The translations under genes were made by a program, and so were the position numbers. Of a stretch of DNA of 64,000 nucleotides, positions 15,998 to 24,161 are shown one piece after another (position 1 is the stretch's first letter; every line of letters begins with the position of its first letter). Origin of the DNA: Pseudolabrys sp963742345 (GTDB lineage Bacteria > Pseudomonadota > Alphaproteobacteria > Rhizobiales > Xanthobacteraceae); the NCBI GenBank assembly GCA_963742345.1, contig CAVULO010000004.1, positions 310,001 to 374,000 on the forward strand, read 5' to 3'. Under the pieces are notes generated by a model. It saw only the letters and a program-made list of their open reading frames with translations. It ran no database searches and was not told where the DNA came from.

Positions 15998-16204
15998 TTA
16001 GCCGCCCCGCATCCGCTTCCGCCGCTCCAAATCGAAGCGGGTTTTCATGCCGCGCTCCTTTAAGCGCCGGTCAATGTGTTCACGTAAGGCCTCCCGGATA
16101 ACTTCAATTTCTTGTGCATTGTAATTTGCAGCCCGAAAATCAATGAAATCCGACGCGAGCGGTTCGCCAAGCTTTAATCGGGCACCTTTACCTGGACGCG
16201 ACAT
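15998..16204 (-). CDS. Small ribbon-helix-helix-like or antitoxin-like protein, unknown
   Basis: 68 residues, MSRPGKGARLKLGEPLASDFIDFRAANYNAQEIEVIREALREHIDRRLKERG with a basic tail. The central part (a short strand-like segment followed by NAQEIEVIREALREHI) is reminiscent of ribbon-helix-helix proteins, but the match is weak. No toxin partner is adjacent. AGGAG precedes the ATG at 16204. Confidence 0.5.
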   Translation of the reverse strand: MSRPGKGARLKLGEPLASDFIDFRAANYNAQEIEVIREALREHIDRRLKERGMKTRFDLERRKRMRGG

Positions 16205-16307
16205 AGACTCCTCACAATAAGGGCGAATGTAGCTCAATGTTGCCCATTGTGTCTCAATGTCGTTTGGTCCTTGACGCGAATCGGTCCTTGCCCGATATTT
16301 GGTGGTG

Positions 16308-16413
16308 TCCTAGCGTTTAGGACAAGAAAACGGCGGGCGGTCTTTCGACCGTCCGCCGGCACCTCTTGAAGATCTAGATCTACCGGCCCCGTCGCGAGCG
16401 GGGCCGTTTCCTT
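16308..16413. ncRNA. Three consecutive stem-loops: candidate small RNA or paired terminators
   Basis: Three hairpins follow one another: GTCCTA/TAGGAC (16308-), GGCGGgCGGTC/GACCGtCCGCC with a four-base loop, and CGGCCCCG/CGGGGCCG. Read on the minus strand the middle stem has a GAAA tetraloop and is followed by TTTTCTT. Read on the plus strand the last stem is followed by TTTCCTT. Either a roughly 100-nt structured RNA or back-to-back terminators. The rest of the 16205-16735 gap shows nothing else. Confidence 0.4.
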
Positions 16414-16735
16414 ATGTGGCTTTTCACGGTCTGCCACTGACCGAGCCTGCAGCGAAGGTAGGACCGCACAGAGACGGTTCCTTCGTGCTCAGCGTTAGCT
16501 TCTATCGGCATCGTTTTCCTCCTTTCCCGGGGTTTTGGTCCCGTGGGGCGGAGGACCGCGAACGGCCAGTTGGGGAGGCCGATTGCGCGAATCGAAGCTT
16601 GAATCGGAATCGACGCCGAGTCCTAGCTCAGGTCAAGAACGGCTGTGTATTGTTCAACGCCTTTCCACATGCAGCGCCGGCGCTCGGTCTGGCGAATTCC
16701 CGGCTTTTGTTCCGGGCGACTGCGGAGATGTCAGT

Positions 16736-17641
16736 ATGACCATAGTTTGTTGTTGGTTTGACCGATCGTTCGGCCGAAGCCGAATTAGCGCAATCGCGGA
16801 CGCGCGCGCCGCGTACGAGCACAAAGGTCGGTGGATTCCGCTTGCCGAGACGACCTTGAAGCTTTTCAAGTCGAACGTGAAGTGCCACGCATTGGATGAT
16901 TTGGATCTGTCGGCCGGGACGTGGAGGCAGCCATATTATGAAACCGAGATCGGTATTGGATTTGCGGGCTACTGTTTTGAAGCGCTGAGTATCATCGCGC
17001 TCCTGTCGCGATGTCTTGAACAATTGGTCATCGCGGGCGCGGGTAGGCCAAAGCCGAGTGCAGACCACATTGTCAATTTCGCGAGGGAAATCGTCGTACG
17101 CTATTTCAGAAGCCACAGCGTGCCGGCTTCTCAAACGGTCAAATTCATCATCTTTGGGTTTAGCCCGGAGGAAAAAGAGCCCTGGGTCGGCACCATATCC
17201 CACAAGAGCGGCGACGGCGTTCACACCGAAATTGATCATCCCATGCGAGACGATCGTGTGTATCTGATCGGCGATGGCAACATCTGCCACGGTCTGCAGT
17301 CGGAAGCGGATACGATTATCAAAAAGATCCGCCGGCATGCCGCTGGTCTCGCGCCGGGGAATGACAACGATGCGAATTTCGAACACGAGCTTGAGCTCAG
17401 CCGGCACGAAAACGGGCAGAAGAAGTTCCTTGAGGAATTGGTACTGTCGAATTTCCCCAAGCACGCAACGGTCGGCGGCGTCCTACAGAAGATCGAACTG
17501 TTTCGGCGAGGCGGGGCGGCCGTTGCGGCATTCACCCGGGATGATCGCCCACATATTCTGCAAAATTTGCCCGTGTTGGACGATGCAGGCCTTGGATATA
17601 TGTCAATTGGTGAAGTGATGGGGCAGGAGCAGCGTAAATGA
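16736..17641 (+). CDS. Unknown protein, possibly Ntn-hydrolase/proteasome-like
   Basis: 301 residues, unassigned. The N-terminus (MTIVCCWFDRS...RISAIADARA), a later GIGFAGYCFEALSIIALLSRCLEQL helix after a Gly-rich turn, then KFIIFGFS and VYLIGDGNICH together recall the order of strands and helices in proteasome-beta/HslV-type Ntn hydrolases. This is inference from pattern only. The ATG at 16736 was chosen because the preceding 67 in-frame residues are low-quality. It sits beside an unknown gene and the integrase, a typical place for satellite or island cargo. Confidence 0.5.
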   Translation: MTIVCCWFDRSFGRSRISAIADARAAYEHKGRWIPLAETTLKLFKSNVKCHALDDLDLSAGTWRQPYYETEIGIGFAGYCFEALSIIALLSRCLEQLVIAGAGRPKPSADHIVNFAREIVVRYFRSHSVPASQTVKFIIFGFSPEEKEPWVGTISHKSGDGVHTEIDHPMRDDRVYLIGDGNICHGLQSEADTIIKKIRRHAAGLAPGNDNDANFEHELELSRHENGQKKFLEELVLSNFPKHATVGGVLQKIELFRRGGAAVAAFTRDDRPHILQNLPVLDDAGLGYMSIGEVMGQEQRK

Positions 17642-17697
17642 ATCCATCACGGCAACTGACACGGTCATGGTCGATACAGCCACTCGGGGGCTGCCAA

Positions 17698-18441
17698 TTA
17701 CCACTTTGGCTCAGGCTTGTACGCCGTCTCCGCAACCACTTTAGTCGCGTCACCGCGGCGTTGATACTTGCCGATTAATGCACCGTCTTCATCTTCCGAA
17801 GTTGAATTTACGCGATAGAGGTTCCACATCTTGTCCTTGGTTGGTGACAGGCGGAAAGTTCTGCCGTTAGTGCGGCAAAACCAATGTGGCGACTTTTGTA
17901 GTTGGGTCCATTTGCAATCTGCCCCCGACAGCAGTCGCTGCTCTCGGGCTACTCGGTCGTCCTCGCGCCATTGCTGATACCGCTCGTGTTGCTCGACACG
18001 GAGGCGCTCCTCTTCGCGCTCAACATGATCACGAAGAAGTCCCACAATTGCGGGAAGCTCCGTGCCCTCGGCCTTTTCTTTCTCATACAAAGCCAGACAG
18101 CCGGGCTGAAGCTCTTCTTTGGGATACGAGTAATAGTCCTCATCCTCAAAGGCCTTTAGGCGCTGGGCGACATCCGTCGTTGTAAGCGCCGGCCCAGGCA
18201 GGCGGTTGAGGAATTCTCGTAGGTCCTCGATGGGCACCCAACAGCCGACGGTCGATTTAAGCAGAACCTCGCGTTGTCCATCCCACTTCTTCCAGACCGA
18301 ACTACCTCGATCTATTCGCCTAACGATTTCCTGCGCCAGCTTGATGATTGAATGCGGGTCGCGGATATGGCGCAGGGATGGACTTTTTACATAGTCAAAC
18401 AAGGCGTCCTTAACAGCCCAAATGCGTTCGTCTTCTTTCAT
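17698..18441 (-). CDS. Unknown island protein with charged coiled coil
   Basis: 247 residues, no family recognised. N-terminal helical part (MKEDERIWAVKDALFDYVKSP), a central highly charged helix likely to form a coiled coil (HVEREEERLRVEQHERYQQWREDDRVAREQRLL, about 145-180), and a C-terminal module with W-C-TNGRTFRLSPTKDKMWNLYRV. GGAAG precedes the ATG at 18441. It lies directly downstream of the integrase on the same strand, 39 bp apart, so may be read from the same transcript. Confidence 0.6.
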   Translation of the reverse strand: MKEDERIWAVKDALFDYVKSPSLRHIRDPHSIIKLAQEIVRRIDRGSSVWKKWDGQREVLLKSTVGCWVPIEDLREFLNRLPGPALTTTDVAQRLKAFEDEDYYSYPKEELQPGCLALYEKEKAEGTELPAIVGLLRDHVEREEERLRVEQHERYQQWREDDRVAREQRLLSGADCKWTQLQKSPHWFCRTNGRTFRLSPTKDKMWNLYRVNSTSEDEDGALIGKYQRRGDATKVVAETAYKPEPKW

Positions 18442-18480
18442 GCCGCGCTTCCAAGCTGGCAATCATCTATGGGTCTGTGC

Positions 18481-19572
18481 TCAGTCGTGCAATTCCTGCG
18501 CTTCGAGCATGTGCATTGCGGTTTCTGCCAAGCGCTGTTGATCGGCAGCACGAGTATACGCTTCTGCCATTTTGAGCGTATCCCAACCGAAAATCGCCAT
18601 CAATTGATGTGCCGTCGCGCCATTGTTTGCAGCAATGGTCGCGCCAGCTTTGCGCAAGCCATGCGCAGTACAATGGCGAAGTGCTGCTTGATTGCACCAA
18701 TCGCGGAACTTGTTTCCGAACCCGGCATCCGTGAAGGGCCGTCCGAGATCGTTTACGAGGAACGCGAGCTCGCCGCACGGCGATGCGTCAATTATTTGCT
18801 GCAGCACGGGCAGCATCGGCAAAACCAGCCGTTTAGGCTTGCGATTACGACCCTTAAATTGCGTGAATGTGATTTTACCACCGCGGACGTGCTGGCGCCC
18901 GAGGCGCGTGATGTCCGACCGTCGTTGTCCCGTGAAAAGCAAAAGCGCGAGCGCAAGACGTGCTTTGGTCCCTATAGGATGACGCTCTTCGAACTGTCTC
19001 GTCTCCTCTAGCGTCCAGGTGTGATAGCCGGACGGGTTGTTGCTTTTCAGATAGGGAACGTCGCGCCCCGGATTATGAGAAGCGAGAGACTTACCGTCAG
19101 GTCCCTTCTTCCTGACCGCCCATTTAAAGACGGCGCGAATTGCTTTCACACGGTTGTTCGCGCCTTCCGGCAACGCGAGCTTTCTGTCGCGCAAAACTTC
19201 GATTGCGTCCGCCGTCATTCTCGAAAGCGGCATATCCCGAAAAAACTTGGACGACCCGGGCGTAATGGGCTCATCGAATGTGGCTTCCAAAATTCCCCGG
19301 CGAACGCGTTTGGTTCGAGCGTCAAGGCGGAGATAATCTGCGCACTCGGCGAAATAGCGAACGCACAACCAGCGCCAGGTGCCGGGAGTGATGCCCTTCC
19401 GCTGCGTTGGTTCCGCTCCGCCCTTCGCGGCCTCGTATTCGGCCATGAACTCGGGTGTGAATGGCGTGCCACGAATACGAACTTTCGCGCGACCTTTGGC
19501 GCGCAAATAAATTCGGAGGTTGCCGTGCCGGTCACGGTCTTCGATGCAGCCAGGCGGAAGTCTGCGGGGCAT
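18481..19572 (-). CDS. Tyrosine recombinase / phage-type integrase
   Basis: 363 residues. The C-terminal catalytic domain has the Arg in FTGQRRSD (217-218), HGLR (H304, R307), GW (W330) in place of the second His, and the nucleophile in AEAYTRA (Y339). The N-terminal part is an arm/core-binding domain. This type integrates at tRNA genes; the 16-bp repeats at 66 and 23364 are its likely att cores. It lies about 4 kb inside the right end, and the AlpA-like gene is immediately upstream on the same strand. Confidence 0.93.
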   Translation of the reverse strand: MPRRLPPGCIEDRDRHGNLRIYLRAKGRAKVRIRGTPFTPEFMAEYEAAKGGAEPTQRKGITPGTWRWLCVRYFAECADYLRLDARTKRVRRGILEATFDEPITPGSSKFFRDMPLSRMTADAIEVLRDRKLALPEGANNRVKAIRAVFKWAVRKKGPDGKSLASHNPGRDVPYLKSNNPSGYHTWTLEETRQFEERHPIGTKARLALALLLFTGQRRSDITRLGRQHVRGGKITFTQFKGRNRKPKRLVLPMLPVLQQIIDASPCGELAFLVNDLGRPFTDAGFGNKFRDWCNQAALRHCTAHGLRKAGATIAANNGATAHQLMAIFGWDTLKMAEAYTRAADQQRLAETAMHMLEAQELHD

Positions 19573-19592
19573 GGCGGGTTAGCCTATCTTGC

Positions 19593-19868
19593 TCATACGG
19601 AAGGGGTCCAGTCTTCGACCGCATCCTGGTTCTCGTCGGGGAGGGTGTCGATAAAGTCGTCCAGCAGCTCGATCGTAAACACCTTGCGGGTGTCGATCAG
19701 TTTCGCCGGACCGATGCGGCCGGCCTTTCGTAATTCGTCGAATTTTGACGGGGAGATGCCGATGTACATCGCAGCCTCGACGCGGGAAAGCCCGCGTCGT
19801 GGAACAGAACGTGTGGCTGCTAGCGCGGATTTGGTGGACTTCGAATAGTCAGACGCAACATTGCTCAT
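19593..19868 (-). CDS. AlpA-like excisionase / helix-turn-helix regulator
   Basis: 91 residues from the ATG at 19868. LSRVEAAMYIGISPSKFDELRKAGRIGPAKLIDTRKVFTIELLDDFIDTLP is the winged helix-turn-helix of the AlpA/MerR-like excisionase family, which bind DNA to direct excision or to activate the integrase. It is 20 bp upstream of the integrase and divergent from the primase-polymerase gene; the 750-bp gap between them would hold the control region. Confidence 0.85.
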   Translation of the reverse strand: MSNVASDYSKSTKSALAATRSVPRRGLSRVEAAMYIGISPSKFDELRKAGRIGPAKLIDTRKVFTIELLDDFIDTLPDENQDAVEDWTPSV

Positions 19869-20195
19869 GGGGAAGCTCCCACTTTTGTTGCGGTGATCGT
19901 CGCGACCCCGCCGCATCTGTCGGAGCCACCTTGCCGGGGATCAGCAGGTTGGCGCGCGCCCTTCCATCCGAGTAGGCGCATCTCTTTGGATGTTGGGGGG
20001 AACATGGTGAGATGCGCGCCAGGAGCTCAAGCAGCCTGTCGTGACATCTTGAGCCATGGTTAAAGTTCAACGGCTCGAGACGCTGCGCATGCCCCACGGT
20101 GAACTGAAAACGTCTTAACTTGTCCTGCGGCCTACTCAGCGATCATTACAATTAGACTTAAATGCACGTGGCGCGTTCACGAGATTCCATAATGC

Positions 20196-20213
20196 CGCTT
20201 ATGCGAATAAGCG
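20196..20213. promoter_or_regulatory. Perfect palindrome in the AlpA/primase control region
   Basis: CGCTTAT-GCGA-ATAAGCG, seven-base arms. It lies between the divergent alpA-like and primase genes in a 750-bp stretch (19869-20616) with no supportable gene. Possible operator. Confidence 0.45.
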
Positions 20214-20383
20214 CCCGCGCACTGCGGCAGAGGCGCCAACGTGATGAAAAATACGCTGCGAAAAAGGAATAAGATCGTGACTGGTTAAGAATTGCGAATT
20301 TCATTGATACTTAGCAGGACTTGCTCATCCAAACGTCCTTGCCAATCGGTAAACAAGTTGCAGAGACTTAAACGCAACTCACG

Positions 20384-20399
20384 CCACTAGCTCTAGTGG
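20384..20399. promoter_or_regulatory. Second palindrome in the AlpA/primase control region
   Basis: CCACTAG-CT-CTAGTGG, seven-base perfect arms, about 220 bp before the primase start. Possible operator. Confidence 0.45.
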
Positions 20400-20616
20400 T
20401 GGCGCGCTCGGGCCGCGCACGCGAAAATCGAGGCCGTCTCCTGGCGTTCGTTTACCAATCGACATGCTTGCTTTTTTCGCCGCCAATCAGCTACTGACGG
20501 GTTGCCATCTCTAGAGCGGGAGCAGTGCTCCCCGCCAACCTGCCAAACCTTGGGCAAGGTGGTCCAAACAACAGATGGGCCGGTCATCACGCGACCGGAA
20601 TTATACGAGGGTCGCC

Positions 20617-21708
20617 ATGCGCGAAGAGTTCTCCAATTCGTACTTCACAGTCAGTGAAGCCGTGCTCGCATACAGCAAGCTCGGCTGGAAGATCTTTCCT
20701 ATTTGGGAAGGCACCAAGGATCGGCCCCACCTGAAGGAATGGGGTGTGTGGGCGACCGCCAGTCCCCAACAAATCGCCAAGTGGTGGACGAAATGGCCGC
20801 GCGCGAACATCGGACTCGCGTGCGGCCCATCGCGGATCGCCGTAGTCGACGTTGACACCAAGGAAGGCAAAAACGGCCAACGCACGATCGACCTGCTGGA
20901 GGTCCTTGAGGGTCTGCGTCTGTCACCGACGCGGACGTTGCGAACACCCAGCGGGGGCCGTCACCATCTCTATTCCGGCGAAGTCGCAAGCACGGTCGCC
21001 AAGATCGGCGCGCATCTCTACGACAAGCCGTTCATGTCGCACGTCGATACCCGCGGGACTGGAGGTGCAAACGGCGGATATATCCTGCTTCCTCCGAGCC
21101 GTACGTTCGCCAATCCACAGAAACACACCCATGACGGCGCCTATCAGTGGCTGAACGACGTTGCGCTTGCGCCTGTCGACGCCTGGGTCGCCGAAATCTG
21201 TGGCGCCAAACCAGAGCATGCAGAATCCATCGCCGAACCCGTGGTCGAGTGGGATCAGCCGGCGAATATAGAATGGGCGGTTGATTACTTGCGGAATGAC
21301 GCGCCACCAGCGATCGAAGGTCAGGGGGGCGAATTCACAACGCTCAAAGTTGCGATGACGCTGCGCGGTCATGGGATCAGCGAACACCAGACGCTCGAAT
21401 TGATGCTCGACCACTACAACGGCCGGTGTGAACCGCTTTGGGAGATTGATGGCCAGAACGGTCTCGCGAAGAAGGTGGAGAACGCGTTCCTGTATGCAAA
21501 CCTTGAAGCGCCCGGCGCCGCGACCGCCGAAGCTCATTTCAAGGATGACCCGCCTCCACCGCTGACCGAAGCAGAGGAACGCGCAAGTCGTCGCAGACAG
21601 GCTGACCGGGAGGACCCCGCCGGCGCCCGACGCCGGAAACGCAAGAACCGTCGCCTGGCGCTGCGTCGCAGACGTGCTGCTGAATTTGTGGGGAGTAAGG
21701 CGTCATGA
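20617..21708 (+). CDS. Bifunctional DNA primase/polymerase (Prim-Pol)
   Basis: 363 residues. N-terminal AEP-type primase/polymerase domain: SEAVLAYSKLGWKIFPI, then the metal-binding DxD in VVDVDTKEG (D78, D80), and TPSGGRHHLYSG with the catalytic His pair and VDTRGTGGANGGYILLPPS. The C-terminal region is basic (RRRKRKNRRLALRRRR). It would start replication of the element. GAGG precedes the ATG at 20617. It overlaps the ATPase gene by four bases (ATGA), so the two are translationally coupled. The family is typical of satellites and plasmids. Confidence 0.9.
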   Translation: MREEFSNSYFTVSEAVLAYSKLGWKIFPIWEGTKDRPHLKEWGVWATASPQQIAKWWTKWPRANIGLACGPSRIAVVDVDTKEGKNGQRTIDLLEVLEGLRLSPTRTLRTPSGGRHHLYSGEVASTVAKIGAHLYDKPFMSHVDTRGTGGANGGYILLPPSRTFANPQKHTHDGAYQWLNDVALAPVDAWVAEICGAKPEHAESIAEPVVEWDQPANIEWAVDYLRNDAPPAIEGQGGEFTTLKVAMTLRGHGISEHQTLELMLDHYNGRCEPLWEIDGQNGLAKKVENAFLYANLEAPGAATAEAHFKDDPPPPLTEAEERASRRRQADREDPAGARRRKRKNRRLALRRRRAAEFVGSKAS

Positions 21709-22794
21709 AGCGCACACACGAGCAAACTGAGAAGTTCATCGCGGATCTGGTCGAAATCGGGTTTAACGAGGCGGAGGAGCGCGAGCGCTTGAAACCGCGC
21801 CACAAGTTTAAGGAATGGACTTACGACGAACTGGTTGACCTGCCGGACACGCAATGGCTGGTCGGCGACGAAGAAAGACCAGTTCTGATTGCGAACGGCC
21901 TTTGGCTTAATTATGGACTGTTCAAGGGCGGCAAGACTTACCGGTCGATGGAGCTGGCGTTCTGTGTCGCCTTCGGTCTGGAGTTTCATGGGTTACCGGT
22001 CATTCAGGGCAACGTCGCCTATGTGATCGCCGAGGGTGGCACTAAGCGGCATCTCAAACGCTTACGCGCTCTCTGCGAAAAATATGGGCTCGATCCGGCC
22101 GAAGCGCTGAACAGCGGCAAATTCAATCTGATTACGACCGCCGTTAATTTGGCGGAGGCGAAAGGTGTTGACGAGCTGCTGAAAGAGCTCCGCCACCATC
22201 CTTACGTCGCGGTGTGGCTCGACACCTGGGCGCGCATGCTGAGCGCCAGTGGTGGTCATGATAGCGATCCGGACACCGTAGGTCCGGCGATTCGCGGCTG
22301 CGATCGGATACGCGAGGTTCTCGATTGCACGGTCACGATCGTCGCCCACGTCGGATGGTCGCCGAGCGCGCAGGAGCGGCCTAAGGGCCTGGTCGATCTA
22401 CCCGGGCGCGATCGACGGCGCCACGTACTGCATGAAAGACGGTGAGGGGCCGGATGCCTGGTTCCGGTTCAAGAGTGTGTACCAGAGGCATGCCGCGGAT
22501 GGCTTCGAGCAACTTGCCAAGCTCAAGGAGTTCGGCCCCGATCGCGTGTTCGTCAGTGCGCCTTTAAAGGAGCACAAGATCCAGAAGCTGAAGGCCGATT
22601 TACAGCGCTGCCATTCGATTTTGGGCGAGCTCGGCGGCTGCGCCACGGTCGACGAGTGGCGTGACGCGGTGAAGGGGGCCGGCCTCTGGAGCGACGCGAA
22701 AAACTGGCGCGATAAGTGGAGTCGCGCAAAGAATACACTCCTCGAGGCCGACTTAATCGAGGTCGCTGGCGAAATTGTCTCTCTTCATCCATGA
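21705..22794 (+). pseudogene. RepA-like AAA ATPase, split by a frameshift
   Basis: Frame 1 (21705-22445) carries Walker A in YGLFKGGKTYRS, Walker B-like VAVWLDTWARM and the following VTIVAHVGWS. After VDLPG near 22401-22406 (CCCGGGCGCG) the frame leaves the family pattern and stops. Moving by one base restores AIDGATYCMKDGEGPDAWF...EFGPDRVF and a C-terminal winged-helix-like end to 22794. The intact form would be a RecA-fold replicative helicase/ATPase of about 360 residues acting with the primase. As read it is broken; a sequencing error in the GC run is possible. Confidence 0.75.
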
Positions 22795-22815
22795 CGACAC
22801 TACGGGGGCGCCGCA

Positions 22816-22970
22816 TGTCGCACACCTAAAGGTGTGTGCGACAGTGCGACGGCAGCACCAAGCGGCTTTGCGTCGTCTTTCGACGGCTGCGACGGAGATC
22901 GATTGAAGCTTGATTTATCAACGCAAAGGGCTGGGCGATAAAGGATGCGACGGGGTGCGACAGATGCGAC
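22816..22970. repeat. TGCGAC repeats: candidate replication origin of the element
   Basis: An inverted repeat TGTCGCACACCT-AA-AGGTGTGTGCGACA at 22816-22843 is followed by direct copies of TGCGAC starting at 22837, 22845, 22888, 22946, 22956 and 22965; the last three are 9-10 bp apart. Short repeats just downstream of a primase/helicase pair are where satellite and plasmid origins lie. The remainder of the gap to 23363 shows no gene. Confidence 0.5.
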
Positions 22971-23363
22971 GGGGGGCGTCGCAAGGAATATCGGAAAAAG
23001 AATTCTTAAGGGTCGGCGGCCGAGAAATAGTAGCCGCGCGGGTCGGATCGGGATCCAAACGTCAGTCCGTTGATGTTGCTCGAGTTTTGTGCCCCCTTTA
23101 CTCACTTTTCTACACTTTACGCGCGCGCGCGAGGCTTAGGGGCGCGGGCAACACACCGCCGGCGACCGGCAGTCCCGGCGCGCGCAGGTACGGGGTCGCT
23201 TTGGTCGCGAGGGGGCAAGTTGCAAATGAGCATGTGCCTAAATCTCAATGGAAGAAGCCGGCGACGGTGGTGGGACAATCTCGAAAATAAGCCTTGGAAT
23301 TCAATGGGACGTTCGGCAAAAGTGGGACACAATAACCTATTGAGCAGTCTCAGTTATGTCGGC

Positions 23364-23379
23364 CCTCTCCTGGGCACCA
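23364..23379 (+). repeat. Putative right attachment site
   Basis: Exact 16-base copy of the tRNA-Leu 3' end (66-81), same orientation. The bases to its left (ATGTCGGC) no longer match the tRNA; the bases to its right lead after 23 bp into rnd, the presumed original neighbour of the tRNA. Confidence 0.82.
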
Positions 23380-23402
23380 ACGTTCCGAGCCTGAGAACCT
23401 GA

Positions 23403-24020
23403 ATGACCATCCGCCTGCACCGTGGTGACCTACCGGACCTCTCCGCCTACAAAGGCGCTGTTGCAATCGACACCGAAGCCATGGGTCTCGATCCCAATCG
23501 CGATCGGCTCTGCGTCGTGCAGCTGTCGCCGGGCGATGGCTCCGCGGACGTCGTGCAGATCGGTGCCGGCCAGCGTAAGGCGCCCAACATAGAGCGGCTA
23601 CTCGCGGACAAATCGATCCTCAAGATCTTCCATTTCGCCCGTTTCGATATGGGCATCCTCGCGAAAACTTTCGGTGTGATGGCCGCGCCGGTTTATTGCA
23701 CCAAGATTGCCTCGCGCCTTGCCCGCACTTATACCGACAAGCACGGTCTAAAAGACTTGGCGCGCGAAGTGCTCGGTATCGATCTCTCGAAACAGCAGCA
23801 ATTGTCGGACTGGGGTGCCGATGAGCTTAGCGACGCGCAGGTATCGTATGCGGCGACGGATGTCCTGCACTTGCATGCTTTGAAAGAGAAGCTGGACGGA
23901 ATGCTCGCGCGCGAAGGCCGAGCCGATTTGGCCGCGGCCTGTTTCCGCTTTCTGCCGGACCGGGCGCGCCTCGACCTCGCCGGCTGGGCAACCGAGGACA
24001 TTTTTTCACACTCGTCGTAA
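23403..24020 (+). CDS. rnd: Ribonuclease D (short form)
   Basis: 205-residue 3'-5' exoribonuclease with only the DEDDy catalytic domain: AIDTEAMGL (D23, E25), FHFARFDMG and the terminal YAATDVLHL carrying Tyr and Asp. The HRDC domains of E. coli RNase D are absent, as usual for the short alphaproteobacterial form. The role is tRNA and other RNA 3' processing. It starts 23 bp after the right att repeat, so any promoter upstream now comes from the island. No clear ribosome binding site is seen (GAGAACCTGA before the ATG). Confidence 0.92.
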   Translation: MTIRLHRGDLPDLSAYKGAVAIDTEAMGLDPNRDRLCVVQLSPGDGSADVVQIGAGQRKAPNIERLLADKSILKIFHFARFDMGILAKTFGVMAAPVYCTKIASRLARTYTDKHGLKDLAREVLGIDLSKQQQLSDWGADELSDAQVSYAATDVLHLHALKEKLDGMLAREGRADLAAACFRFLPDRARLDLAGWATEDIFSHSS

Positions 24021-24161
24021 GCTATTGAGTTAACATAGCTAATGCATTAGGGCCGCGACCCGGCCGCCGTGTCGGGGCCATATTCGGACGGCATGTTGCG
24101 TCGCGGGGCGTGAGGTGCTTTCCGAGACTTCCTTTAAGCAACGACGGGTGCCGGACTAGGC

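Noticed and set aside
15998..16204. Toxin-antitoxin pair
   Set aside because: The small protein is only weakly ribbon-helix-helix-like and has no toxin gene next to it.
16628..17464. 278-codon frame antisense to the unknown 301-residue gene
   Set aside because: Lies wholly inside the plus-strand gene, and its translation shows no recognisable domain. The plus-strand reading has coherent secondary structure.
22910..23290. Open frame of 126 codons before the right att site
   Set aside because: Arg/Gly-rich low-complexity translation across the TGCGAC repeats, no ribosome binding site, no family.
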